Below are positions 12,810 to 23,774 of a stretch of DNA of 64,000 nucleotides, piece after piece (positions within the stretch are counted from its first letter, which is position 1; every line of letters begins with the position of its first letter). This DNA is from Fragilaria crotonensis. Taxonomy: Eukaryota > Bacillariophyta > Fragilariophyceae > Fragilariales > Fragilariaceae. Under the pieces are notes generated by a model. The model was not told the origin of the DNA and made no database searches. It was given only the letters and a program-made list of their open reading frames with translations. Location of the stretch: the NCBI GenBank assembly GCA_022925895.1, contig JAKSYS010000034.1:62001-126000 (forward strand). The letters run 5' to 3'. Both the position numbers and the translations under genes were made by a program.

Positions 12810-13925
12810 TCATGGTGGACCGCCACTGCAAAGGACAGCACCAACCTTTGCGTCTGGAAATGGCAACTCTGTATCATCATATACATCTGACACGCGACCT
12901 ACCCCTTTCCAGCGACCCCGAACGTCTTTTTCATCTTTGTGGATACCGCAAGATCGAACATACGTACATGCAAACTTACGAATACTGTGCGAGCCCAACA
13001 ATAATTTCTTTGCATTCTCTTCTTCCTCGTGAAATTTGCATCTTTTGAACATCTTTGTCATAAAGGATTGTATCATTGACTTCTCCTTTTGCCCTCCCTC
13101 TGGAATCCAAAAGTCATCGCAAAAACAAAAGAGATGCGGAGATTCCATCGCTGGAGGATACATTTTTGTATTCAATTCGAGCCACAACAATCCAAGCAAC
13201 CACAATACGCAATAGATAGGATTAATTGACCCCAATACAAGCTGAAACGGCGCATCTCGTTCATTGTTCACATTCTTTGACCAGTTGAGTTTTACCTTCA
13301 ATGAATGAGAGAATTTATCGTAGCACACATAGAGTTGTCGATTCGAGCAATCATGTGAAATTGAAAATTGACAAGCGCACTTATACCATACCTTTTCCAT
13401 GATGATGCGTGAGCTGTAGTTCACCTGTCATTTTCATTGCCAGCTTCAAGCAAAAGTTTATGCATACTCTCAAATTCCTTTCCTACCATCGGACGTCGTA
13501 CCTGAGATTTTGCACCCTGCTTCTGCACTTCTTTCTTCTTCACCGCTTTTAAAAGATCAAGCACATCCTTACTCTGCGTTGGGTTCCCTTCTGTTCTTGT
13601 CACACTCCAGCCACTTGTCTCAATTCGGCATCCAAAAAGAAATTGCCTTCTTGTCAAAGGATATTGCTGAGTGTCAACTCTGAATAGGATTCGTATCTGG
13701 AGATGGAAATTCTGCACCGTACGCCTTCAACCTCATATACCTACACACAGCATCCAATGGGATCACTGCTGTCAACTCTGCTTCGGTGAATACATGGTCC
13801 CTTTCATATGAATCGCCTGGCAGACGTTGATGGAGGAATGACATGAACGAAGCGAGGACGCTCTTGTATCGCGTAAGTGTTTGAGGATCAACTAAGCAAC
13901 ATGGTGGTGCTGCTGGAAAGTACAC
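12810..13925 (-). pseudogene. Crypton tyrosine recombinase (copy 1)
   Basis: The core at 12810-13424 contains NWSKNVNNERDAPFQL, CFCDDFWIPEGGQK, then H-S-I-R (the HxxR motif), then RGRWKGVGRVSDVYDDTELP with the candidate nucleophilic Tyr. Upstream pieces at 13421-13717 and 13674-13925 match the N-terminal part of copy 2 but lie in other frames, so the gene is interrupted at least twice. The catalytic core itself is preserved. Confidence 0.7.
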
Positions 13926-14640
13926 AAGAATTTGATATACTTTTCTCGCAGGATTACGGAATGTAGTACCACTTGTGATACCTTCCGAGTGTGAAGACGT
14001 ACAAGTACCTTTCTTAGCAGTTGTAAAGTTGTAAGTCCAACTAAGTTATATCAACATTATCTAAAACGTGTGGTTGTACTAAGGCGGAATCGATGGTACT
14101 CTCCTATTTTTCGGATATATTTCTACGAAAAAGCTACACAAACCGTGTTATCCGCACCCTCTTTTTTGGGAGGGTACGCAGCACGCACTGGATCTCGGAT
14201 GCAAGTACCAGAGGTTGTTGAATCCCACGAAATCCGGAAAGAGAAGTACAACATCGGTTGTAAAACGAAGGTAATGTAGTTGTACTACCTACACCCCGTA
14301 CTATCAGAGCATCACCACCCCTGATGCTATATCTGCGCACGCAAAATTGGTCGAGCACCCTTTAGAAACCTATTTTTGTCCGATGGATAAAAATTAGGTT
14401 TCTATACTAGGGTGCTACTTTGAAGGCAAATCATACCACCCGTGAGCACACACATTTGGTCCATGATTCAAATACTGGCGCGCGCCGCAAATCTTGGTTG
14501 CGCCATAAATTTGCCAAGAACGTCGTCGTCATTGGATCTTCCACAATTCCTAGATCGTCAGCAACTGTCTCTGTTGACAATCGCAGCACATAATCATTTC
14601 TAGTCTTATCCGAACAATCGTTTGGATTCCTGTCACGACC
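13926..14640. other. Gene-free region between Crypton 1 and Harbinger 1
   Basis: No gene seen. It contains a short imperfect hairpin at 14354-14417 (arms agcacccttt-agaaacct and the reverse complement aggtttct-atactagggtgct). Confidence 0.5.
14354..14417. repeat. Short foldback sequence
   Basis: A 64-bp imperfect inverted repeat with arms of about 28 bases. It may be a small MITE remnant or the left end of the neighbouring Harbinger element; no target duplication is evident. Confidence 0.4.
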
Positions 14641-16003
14641 ATGCTGGTTGCAAATGCTGTTGCCCCTGTTCGTCGTGTGAATGCCGGAAACTTCACGATA
14701 GCCGAGGATGCTGGATTTTTGGCGCATGCTTTTGTTATAGTGTCAACGAATGCCGCAGTTGGCACTGACCAAGATGGCAAAATGTTCTGGACAAGGTTTG
14801 TCCGTCGTGGTGGAGGGTCGACTTGATCAAGCAATTCATTGAAGACTCGCTTCAACCGCACCCTTCAGCATGACGTCAACAAGTACATCGGTCATCTTCA
14901 GGGTGCCCTTCGCGAGTATCATAGTGGTTGGGTAATTGTGGACTACACCAACAAGGCTAACGACGACTTCGAACGCGTTGAGGGTACGTACATGGGTTGT
15001 TCCTGTGATGGGTGCTGTGTGAAACTCGTGCTAATGCTGCCAAACAATACAAATACTCGTCAACTCACTTCTTGCTGGTTTTATATGAACAGAAAAACGA
15101 TGGAAGCACGCTCATGTCTACGAGATTCTTCGGCGCGGATTGCCAAAGTTCGAGCTCGTTACCCAAACCATGCATCCCAGAGTTTTGAATGCTTTGTTCC
15201 TTTTGGACTGCGACAGGATGAGTCCGGAAAGTGGCAGCGATGATGACGACGAGGACGATACTGTCGGTGTCGACGTTCGTGGCGGCAATGTTGCAGCACC
15301 ACCAGCAGTGATTGATAATTCTTTGGTTGTTGTTCCTACTCCAGCAGCACAGCACGACGAGGATTTGGTCTTACCCCGACCATCTATTGGCAAGAAAAGG
15401 GCAAAGCTACTTGCTCAGCAAGCAGCGGCAATTAAATTGAAGAAGACGAAGAAGGATGATCCACCAGAGCCGGATAAGGTCTTTTCTTTCAATCAGGTGT
15501 TGAAGCATCGGCAGAATGAGTCGCTCGAACGTTTGGCTTTCGCGGCGGAAGCCAAAGCCAACGTTGCAAAGGAACAGTATATGTTCAACTTTCATACGAA
15601 AAACCCTGCGTCTGCTGCTTCGATTGCTTGGTTTGCGGCGAAGGAGCTCGAGTATGCCCCTGCTGTTCAAACGGCAACGGCAACAACTGGTGGTGACGTT
15701 CCTGATGTTATTAATGTGGATGCCGAGGATCCTGCTGATGATGCCGACGACGACAAGGAAAGTTACATTGATGAGAATGGCCTTTTTGTCCCAGGCGGTT
15801 ATGTCAGGGACGTTGCCCTCGATAATGTTATCGCCAGCATTAGACCACCGAATGCGATCGCCGGACTTGATCAGACTACCGACACTAGTAGTGATGACAG
15901 CCAAGAGGACGGTGAATGGGACACACTCCCACCAACTCAGCACCTTGTCTTGGCTTTCAACAATGCCATTGTCGACAGCCAGGCAACAACATTGACAAAC
16001 TAG
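14641..16003 (+). pseudogene. Harbinger accessory Myb/SANT-like protein (element 1)
   Basis: The N-terminal part carries the conserved block NFTIAEDAGFLAHAFVIVST, then VGTDQDGKMFWTRF, the pattern of the Myb/SANT-like protein that helps PIF/Harbinger nucleases enter the nucleus and bind TIRs. One in-frame TGA (about 14824) separates it from the in-frame continuation KTRFNRTLQHDVNKY. A GTACGT donor near 14990 and an acceptor aacag near 15091 join to KRWKHAHVYEILRRGLPKFE. The C-terminal half is acidic with an RPSIGKKRAKLLAQQ block like the NAM-associated domain of such proteins. Apart from the single stop the gene looks recent. Confidence 0.7.
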
Positions 16004-16079
16004 TGTTTATATTTTAAAGAACAATGGTACAATTAAACAACAAGTATAATTCTAGTAACGAAGCCATCAGGTACTATAA

Positions 16080-17482
16080 TTAGAATTCCATCCCTTCGTC
16101 GTCGTCGTGAACGCTATCGTTGTTAGATCCATCGTCACCATCACCGTCATAACTATCATCGTCATCATGATTAGCTGCAAACCATGTCTGCCACCTGTGA
16201 GCCATCAAATCGTGTTGGAGACGGTGTGTTGATCGCGGTCTTGCATTCCCACAATCATTTCAGCTCTTTGGTTTCCGTTTTGTGCTGGATCCCGTGGAAT
16301 CACAACAAATGGGTGAAGGGGAACATAATCTTGGTCGTCAATGTACGCCCCGTCAATGCCATGGACAGCTTCATAATCTACTATGATCATATTATGAAGT
16401 ATAACACACGTTCGGATGACAGAGTCCATAGCACCACGATCCCAAAGACAACAAGGTGACGTCAAAATGTGGAACCTTGCCTGGAGCATACCGAACGCTC
16501 GCTCAATGTCTTTTCTCTTCCCTTCTTGGGCGGATGCAAACATTTTCTGCATCCGAGTGATTGGTCTGGGAACCGTTTTAACAATGCATGCATACTCAGG
16601 ATAAATCCCATCACCAAGCCAGTATGCGTACTCGTACGGATTCCCATTGACGGTGAAGTTGACCCTAGGAGACTCTCCACGTATGGCATTAATAAACAAA
16701 GGAGAACGATCGAGAACATTAATATCATTCAAACCACCGGGAGAGCCTAAGTTGAAGTGCCAGAAACGACAACTATGATCAGCAATTGCCTCCAACACAA
16801 TGGTAGCAACACCGGACTTGCCTTGGAACATTCCTCTCAAGCCGAGGACAATTTTCCACCTCCAGTGCATACAATCAATCGAACAGATGCACCCGGAAAA
16901 CCGCGGCACATCCTTCATCAAGGAGGCGTCCCATGTCAACAGAATTTGGATGGCGGAGGACTGTTTCGCCATACACTTCGACAATGGCGTCGCAAAAACG
17001 CTTCATGCATTCAATGCCAGTCGTAGCGGCCATGCGATACTTGTCTTCGTGTTCATTAGCCGCCACTCCAGACATCAAGAGTCGGACGGCCCTACAAATC
17101 TTCTGAATAGGAGTAAATCCAAGCTTGCGACAAGCATCCTCTTTCTGTGTGAAGTAGTTGTCGTGTTCTTGAACGTCTTCAACAATCGAATCGAATAATC
17201 CGATCGGCATCTTGAAAAACGCTTGAAGTACATGGCGTTGTACACGGGCGGATCTCCCCAAAAGTCGTTGAAAAGAAGATGGGAATAAAAGACACGGTGG
17301 CGTTCAAGGTTAGGAGCTTTTCCTGGGCGAGATCCAGAACCCCAAGCATGGGGTTTGTCGACAATAACGTCGTCGCCATTGTCGTCGTCATCGCTTGTGT
17401 CAGTATCCTGATGAGCCATGATTGCTGCAATAGCTCTAATGATGTCGTCATCATCATCAGAGTCGAAGATTACGTCCTGCAT
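16080..17482 (-). pseudogene. Harbinger DDE nuclease, ALP1-like (element 1)
   Basis: The conserved core reads SIDCMHWRWK (first Asp), ATIVLEAIADHSCRFWHFN, GSPGGLNDINVLDRSPLF, VNFTVNGNPYEYAYWLGDG (second Asp), then KDIERAFGMLQARF (Glu), so the DDE triad is present. The N-terminal part (17075-17482) is acidic, then VYNAMYFKRF; it continues in another frame as FKMPIGLFDSIVEDVQEHDN. The A-run at 17215-17219 is one base short for the two to join. Another break lies near 16900, and the C-terminus (LQHDLMAHRWQTWFAANHDD) continues in a third frame to a stop at 16080. Three breaks in total; sequence error may account for some. Confidence 0.75.
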
Positions 17483-18395
17483 GATGAGAATTTGAACCGG
17501 AACAAAGGAGCGAGTACAAGTACAAGTACCGCCGGAACGAGATGATTGATTGACGACAAAGTATGCTGATGTACAGTATGATATGGGCTAGTACATTGTA
17601 CTTGTACTTTGAAATATCATTCATGGATACAGTGACTGAAAATGAACTCGTGACATAATCCTATTGGTTTACTCGGGAGCTATTTGACATGGATACATCT
17701 GTAAAGGTGCACAGATTCACCCAATTTTGGATAAGTCTGTGCACCCTGCACAGATGTATCCATGTCAAATAGCTCCTGAGCGGTCATTAGCGGACATTGC
17801 GGACATTGGGCCCTAACCGGTGGTATGCATTTTGCTGCTTTTTGGACAGAAATGGTCCGATTGGACCATTGGTCACAAATAGCTTCAGGGTGTGTGATGC
17901 TCTCATAGTATACCTAGTATGTATGTATTATACTCGAATACACGCCACATTTGCGCATTGGTGGTTGTAAGGTGTACAGGTACATGTACTGGGGTAAAGT
18001 ACAATACCGAATTACGAAAATTGATATCATAATTATTCTGCTTACAACAGTACCATCCCCTACTATCCACTATAAATGTCAAGTAAACATGATACAGGAT
18101 ACAGGATGTTCTATGTTCACACACGCAATCATGCTTCTCATTTTTGGTACACAGTACACAGACTTGCAGACCTCTGGCACGCTGGGGGCTGCGATGACAG
18201 CGTCCTCACGTACAGCACTGTGAACGAGTAATGTAGTACAATACCATTAACTGTTAAGAGCACAACTACCGGTAGATGTCATACCTACCCAGAGATGGCG
18301 TTGTCTGCAGTTCTCACTTCACCCAACCGTCACCATTGAAATACTAACACAAACTCGTAAAAATTCTATCAGCGTCGCTTCTCAATCATCAACGG
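17483..18395. other. Gene-free region with foldback and GTAC motifs
   Basis: Apart from the 109-bp foldback, no gene is seen. GTAC clusters occur at about 17510-17610 and 17915-18010. A small near-palindrome (aatggtccgattggaccatt) lies at 17851-17870. Confidence 0.5.
17672..17780. repeat. 109-bp foldback (near-perfect inverted repeat)
   Basis: Left arm 17672-17716 and right arm 17735-17780 are almost perfectly complementary over about 45 bases (ctcgggagctatttgacatg against its reverse complement), with a short loop. The transcript would form one long hairpin. It is probably a palindromic MITE or the tip of a Harbinger-derived element. Confidence 0.8.
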
Positions 18396-19321
18396 ATGTC
18401 CTCGTTGAGTCAGGCACTGCGGTGCAGGAAGCCAGTCATCCATCGAGGCATCATATGGCAATGCTTCTCGACTGGCCCGGAACTGCAAGAGGTCGTTGAA
18501 GCAGCCGTGCGAGTACGACCGAAGGCATCCAATTATTCGTTCTCTAAACTGTCGTCATCGAGGAGACTTGAGAAGCAACAACACACAAAAAAAGGCTTTC
18601 CCCTAGACCGGTGTATAAAGAAGCTATCCCTCCAAAGCATTTTGGTCGCAAAACATTGGCTCCGCGACCTGTTGCGCCCCACCCCAGCACCGGCCGTTAC
18701 CAGAACGTGTCAAACTACCTACCAGTTCTTGGTTCAACTCAGAGACGTGCCTCCCTAGCAACTCTCGACGATATTTGCAGCAGCGTCGGTCTGGTTTTAG
18801 ACATCGAACATAAAATCGGCATTCGAGATTTGGACTCGGTAGATGGGCGATTTATCGATCCGTCGACGCCATGGGTGAAGTGTGCAAAGACATTGCTATC
18901 GACCCACGGTAGACCGACTCACTGGAGAATAGAGTTGGAGAATAGATCGATTGTCAATGCTTTTCTAGAGCATGCAAAAGAAGCCAAATTTATGTGCGTC
19001 TGGAGGAGGTTGCTGTATCTGAATGGCATTTAGGAGATGAAGCCGTTCAGTTTGAAGTGAATGATAGCATGATTCAGTGGAGAACTGCCCAAGCACAATG
19101 ACGGTGGATATTCTTCGTCATGTCTTTCGGAGGTATGATTTTGCGCGAAGTGGCACCAGCATCTTGCGTTGGGACGAGCCAAACACATCATCAGTTCACA
19201 ACATGTTTGTGGTTCGCTTCGCCGACCCTTCCTACGCCCGCGCAGCAGTGCGAGAAATGCAGGGCCTCAGGATCGGGAAAAGGAGTTGAGGATAGCTCAG
19301 TACCCCAAGCAATTAATGTAG
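18396..19321 (+). CDS. RRM-like putative organellar RNA-binding protein (frames interrupted)
   Basis: No named family is recognised, but the pieces form one coherent protein of about 305 residues. The start (MSSLSQALRCRKPVIHRGII) is basic and could be a mitochondrial presequence. The middle reads RPVYKEAIPPKHFGRKTL, then TLDDICSSVGLVLDIEHKIG. The C-terminus, MTVDILRHVFRRYDF, then VHNMFVVRFADPSYARAAVR and EMQGLRIGK, has the beta-alpha-beta pattern of an RNA recognition motif with an RNP1-like FVVRFAD strand. It ends with LRIAQYPKQLM and a TAG at 19319. The frame changes four times, near 18590, 18990, 19076 and 19283. Each is cured by one extra base in an A, T or G run, so I read this as one gene hit by homopolymer errors. 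A decaying pseudogene remains possible. Confidence 0.5.
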
Positions 19322-19529
19322 AGAGTAGGAAATCGGCACTCATGCAGGGTTCCTCAATTTCACGCACTGATACATGTGATAAGCAGAATACTTGGTGTGG
19401 TCTCGAATCGACTGTTACTACAAACTACAGCATCATAGGATGAGATTAGTGGCATTCTCTTGCAGCGCGTGGATTTTTACGCTTCACTTTTGATATCGAC
19501 CTCATTTCATTCATCCTGCGAACATGGGG

Positions 19530-20341
19530 TCAGAATTTTGCCAGCTGTCCCTTCAGCTCATCTTTCTCCTGCTTCATCCTCTCCATCTCTTGCTTTACAA
19601 TATCGATTTGTTGAAAATGTTCCCGCGCAAGGACCTTCAACTTTGCTTTGACCACTTTTCGTTGCTCTTGGCCGCCACAAGCTCCTTTTCAAGTATCCCC
19701 AACCAAAGCAATTTACGGTTCTCTACCGCGGCCCTCCTTTTGATTCCAGGTCATGCAGACGCCATTGCCCTTTCAAATTTTGCGGTAGCATCAAAGTGTC
19801 AAATCTAAGATCCCAGTTCTCGTCTTCTACGGCTTTGAGTTGTCGTTTGAGAAGCATTTTTCTTCCTTGAGTTTGCAATTCCTGGCTTCCAATTGATCGT
19901 GCCGGGAACTAGACGGCACAAGATTTCACTTTGATCTGCTGATAAGGCTTGTAGTTCAATGATCCGCTTTTCCATTTCTTTAGTCTTTTCCCAAGCTGCT
20001 CTTCCCTAGTAACTTGTTCCTTCGTAGCTTCCATCGATGCCACGGAATGGAACGAAAGGTAAATGTTGTGAAACCTACGAACCTGATGAGCGCGGACAAC
20101 ACCACGCCATGTGAGAAAGCGAAACGAAAACTCTCATTCAAACATCTGCTGAGCGAATGCCTACCTTCTTCTTGCAGAGGCAACATTGTTGTGGCAATGC
20201 TTGCTCCAGCATTTCCGCTCGTTGTTCCGAGTCCTCTTTGAGTCGGGCAAAACAATCACGATGGAAACAATGGCCTGAAGGGACAGCAACCCCGATGTCG
20301 CTGACCAATTCTTCGAGGCATATGGGGCACTTGTCTATCAT
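19530..20341 (-). CDS. RING-finger coiled-coil protein, possible TRAIP-like E3 ligase (frames interrupted)
   Basis: The N-terminal exon starts at 20341 with a C3HC4 RING: CPICLEELVSDIG, VPSGHCFHRDCFARL, then CCLCKKK. It ends at a possible gtaggc donor near 20160. Downstream on the same strand, in shifting frames, come MEATKEQVTREEQLGKRLKK, then KEMEKRIIELQALSADQSEI, LLKRQLKAVEDENWDLRFD and finally KQEMERMKQEKDELKGQLAK before a TGA at 19530. All are coiled-coil-like. A RING followed by coiled coil is the layout of TRAIP-type E3 ligases, but the match is only architectural. At least three frame breaks occur outside the intron. Confidence 0.5.
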
Positions 20342-22080
20342 GGTTTATTCCTGCAATCTAGTACTTTTAGTAGGCAAGTCGTAAAGTGGTTGAATTCACA
20401 ATTGTATGAATAGTATGGTACTTTCGACTGTGGGTGTCACAACGACGAACGAAGCGAAGGCGTTGCCAAAGACGAAGAACTTCAAAATTCAAATCACATA
20501 CGCGGAATCCCGAGTCTACAGTCGATGCGCATGCGGTGACGTAAGGGTCCCGGTGTCCCGGTTCACGCGCCAAACGAAAAACCAAGGATCCTTCATCCTT
20601 CCACGTGTCCTACAAACGGATACTACAGTACTTTCGAACTCCAGTAGTGAAGAAGGTACTACAGTAGACCTCGTACTCTGGGTAGTCGAGCATCACTTAC
20701 GACCAAATACGCCGTCCTTCACCATCATAACACGAAGCTGCTAATGTACATGAAAATGTGCCGCCGGATCATGTAGAGGATGTATGATTGTCATGCATTG
20801 TCTAAAGCAGTGCATGGTGCTGAAGGTTCCATGCATTCACTTGTTGAAAGGCAGCATTCCCTGTTGACGTGTCGTCTGCAAGGACCCTAATCTTGTTGCT
20901 TACCCACAAACAAAGAGGTTTGACTCTAATAGAGTTGAACCATCATGGCCAACAATGGCTTAACTAATGGCTTGCCAATATCCATGACCTTCCTGTTCAT
21001 TCAGCATGCACACTCCTGATATTTGGTACAGAAAGATTTGGAACTTTGTCTAGTAGCTATACTCTGCTCAGGGTCACAATCATGATCATCACAAATTTCA
21101 TGACTATTTTCCAGATGGCCAAGTAGCATTCTCCCTTCCTTATCCATCCCCTTCCAACAACAAACCAGTCCCAATCATGATGCGGAACACAGCAGGTGAG
21201 GATACCTACATCATGGGGTGCGTGCTGGTGTGCAGGTGCCATGAGGAATCCTGATGCCAGCCATCATCCCCTTCAGAATCTATGGAAATGTGCAATAAGT
21301 CACATGAAACACATGCTGTATTGATTCTTCAGCAGGGCATTTCTGAGCTGCTGGAGGCTGTTCTGCTGTACAGCAAGTAGTGCTTTAAGGAACAAGGACA
21401 TCTGGTATTTGGCAATGAGTGCTAATCCATTCCGCCGGTCTTCAGCCACGAAGAATTAAGGTAGAAGCCAATTTTCCTTTGTTGCTGAGGCCCTGCTGCA
21501 GTCACATGGTGGACCTTCAAGCAGCAGGTACATCAGCAGGATATGGTGATGCTTCATTGAATCCACCAATGTGGGTTCTCAATGTGGTAAAGGCCAGACC
21601 AAGCAACTGCAAGTTTGACAATGATGAAGCTCGATATTCCAAATTTTAAGAAAAAATGCTGATGTTTACATGGTGACATAGAAAACCACAGGTGACTGTG
21701 AGTTGAGCTGATCAATGAGTTCAATCCAATCAGTCAAGCTTCTGCCAAAACAAGCCAGAAGTGGTGGCATGGCCGTTATCGGACGTATGAAATATGATTG
21801 TCCGCATCACGTTGAAATTGTGAACAAGAAGAGTGCCACCTTCACTGTGGGAAGTACAGGTTCCGGTACCTGGTATGTGGAACCTGGTACAACAACGGTA
21901 CTACTACACGATTTTATGGTGCAGATGGCACACGGCACACTATTGCGATGTCCTTGAAAGGTGCAAGGTGGATTAGGCGAGAAATTTAGCTACTCCGGAC
22001 TCCGGAGTCCGGAGTATTTCACAAATTCGGTGAACCCTCTCACACATAAGCTCATCGCTCATAAGACATATCATAAGTCA
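20342..22080. other. Gene-free region
   Basis: No convincing gene. The first part is the promoter side of the RING gene and contains GTAC motifs (about 20620-20660) and a GCGCCAAA (reverse TTTGGCGC) near 20566. 20750-21720 is AT-rich with short degenerate words and no long frame. GTAC motifs recur at 21855-21905. Confidence 0.5.
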
Positions 22081-22083
22081 TAA

Positions 22084-23183
22084 CCCCAGACATTTTTGTC
22101 CTACCCGGTAGGACAAAAAAAATTCATTTCCGAATCGCCGAACCCATTTTGTCCTCTGGCGGATTTAGCAATAGGACAAAAAGTAACCTTAAAATCACGG
22201 GTTAATGAAATTTAACACGGCGAGTGCCGTGTTAATGTCGATAACAACCCCGTAATCTGGTTGGCTTACTCGCTGTATGTGAGGATCAGGCTGTATGACT
22301 TACTGTACGTTGCCATTGTTGTTGTCTACAGCTATGTACTCAGATTTAACGTCAGAGCATGAGGTCGAACGTTACCCAATTACATAATCAACATGGTCTC
22401 GGCAGCAAGTTTTGCGATAACAAGACCCAAAAGCAAAACACGACTTGTTTTACGAACACACCGGAGACGATCAAAAACAACCGGATATTGTCAAGATTTG
22501 GCGTCGTTTGGCGTCGACCATGAGGAAAGTGCCTATTGTGCAGTCACTTGATGCTGGACAGCAAGAAGGTGATTGCAAGACCCAAAAGGTGGACAAGACA
22601 GAGCCTTTTGATATGATTGAAAGGGTTCTTGTCGGTGTTTTTGGGGACAGGGGACATGATCATTGTGAAGTAGAAATTTAACACGGCAATTTATCACGTG
22701 AAAATTAAGAAATGGACAAAAGTGCCGATTGTCCAGCCATTTGATGCCAGACCACAAAAAAGTGATTGCCATACCCTTAAGCTGTACAAGACAGAGCTTT
22801 TTGATGTGGTAGAAGGTAGTGTTGTCGGTAAATTCAGAGATAGCCGTCATGATCATGGTGAAGGTGAGATTTAACACGGGGTTTTACCGCGTAAAAATCT
22901 GAAGATCAATTTTTGTACGGAGAATTCTTGCGGAATTTGTCCTTAAATTGACGATTTTTTCTAGGACAAAAATTTCTATGAGCTCGAAAAAAAGCTCTCT
23001 CTTTGTGTCATCATAACTTCACCAATTTCAGGCCGCATTACAAAAGTAGGACAGATTTAGAAAGCTCATGAACTTGCAAACAGTTTGTACGACTACGATT
23101 TTCTTTGTTTTAGAAATTGGGACTTAGCGAGCATCGCAAAAATTTGTCCTTTTTTTTGTCCTAGTAATTTTCATGTCCGGGGA
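22084..23183. mobile_element. 1.1-kb non-autonomous TIR element
   Basis: Short inverted ends CCCCAGACAT (22084) and ATGTCCGGGG (ending 23182) are flanked on both sides by TAA (22081-22083 and 23184-23186), the TWA type of target duplication used by Harbinger elements. Subterminal TTTTGTCC/GGACAAAA motifs are repeated at least eight times in both orientations near the two ends, partly as palindromes (gtcctacccggtaggac). No transposase gene is present. A diverged internal tandem duplication lies at 22526-22882, and a hairpin (taacacggcgagtgccgtgtta) at about 22213. Confidence 0.55.
22526..22882 (+). repeat. Diverged tandem duplication, 193-bp period, inside the TIR element
   Basis: Copy A (22526-22687) and copy B (22719-22882) are roughly 70% alike. 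In the same frame both read KVPIVQ...DA..Q...DC.T.K..KTE.FD..E and end with EI, a TAA stop and then CACGG. The duplication is clear at DNA level; whether the frame ever coded is uncertain. Confidence 0.65.
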
Positions 23184-23186
23184 TAA

Positions 23187-23774
23187 GCTACTACTTGTAC
23201 CGGTAGACGAATATGTCGAGTACAGAACTGGCACAGCATGATGAAACTACTGTACCTTGTATGTTGGTGGTAGTAGTAGGTAGTAGTAGATTTTAGTGCT
23301 GTGGTGCTGTGGTCTTCCGTTTTTGGGGATGGCTGTTATCGGGTTCCTGAATTGTATGTGCATGTTCTACATATAGAGGGAAGAGGGAACCACCAAAGGT
23401 CATTATGCCTCACAGCCCTTCGCAGCAATTATCCCACCGGATTTCGAATATATATTGCTGGGTCACGGACATGGTATTTTAACCAATGTCCGCCCACAAT
23501 GTTAAGCAATCGTCTATCCAAAGAGCCGGCACAATCGGTCCCGCGTAGGCTTGTATCATGTTCAAAACGGGCATAGAAGGCGGACGGAATTTTACAAATC
23601 CTGAGTCTTACTATGTCTTCAACTGTCGTATTCTCAGCTTCTCGGCATGACTGACGAGAGTCTTCACAAAATCTACGAGTAGCCATCGTGACTCCAGCCT
23701 GCCTGATGCAGATTACACTTACCAGATATCTCCTCACACAGCAACGCAACTCCAAACTGTAGCAGCCTCAAAAC
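23187..23774. other. Gene-free region upstream of the cyclophilin-like gene
   Basis: GTAC and tagtagtagg motifs occur at 23195-23300. A minus-strand frame at 23429-23755 could be an exon of a small divergent gene, but nothing supports it beyond length. Confidence 0.4.

Larger units (their letters stand above)
11887..13925 (-). mobile_element. Crypton-type DNA transposon, decayed (copy 1)
   Basis: Minus-strand fragments line up in order with the copy at 35962-38070. They are an N-terminal segment (SFLHQRLPGDSYERDHVFTE), a KKKEVQKQGAKSQVRRP segment, a tyrosine-recombinase core with GSHSIRKFACTYVRS and RGRWKGVGRVSDVYDD, a Gly-rich linker region, and a C-terminal GCR1_C-like domain. A tyrosine recombinase followed by GCR1_C is the architecture of Crypton elements. 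Several frame interruptions mean it is not functional as read. Cryptons have no terminal inverted repeats, so true ends cannot be set; the coordinates are those of coding similarity. The two copies are well diverged and likely represent different subfamilies. Confidence 0.7.
14641..17482. mobile_element. PIF/Harbinger DNA transposon of plant ALP1-like type (coding core)
   Basis: Two convergent genes typical of PIF/Harbinger elements: a Myb/SANT-like accessory protein on plus (14641-16003) and a DDE nuclease on minus (16080-17482). Both are interrupted. The nuclease resembles the plant-type ALP1-like family, which is clearly different from the Harbinger element at 40-43.8 kb. I could not find convincing terminal inverted repeats; hairpins at 14354-14417 and 17672-17780 flank the pair but do not match each other. 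Confidence 0.75.

Noticed and set aside
14354-17780. The two hairpins as terminal repeats of Harbinger element 1
   Set aside because: Their arms share only a short CACCCT word; no common TIR or target duplication.
23429-23755. Small divergent minus-strand gene upstream of the cyclophilin-like gene
   Set aside because: No domain, no clear splice sites and no neighbour support.
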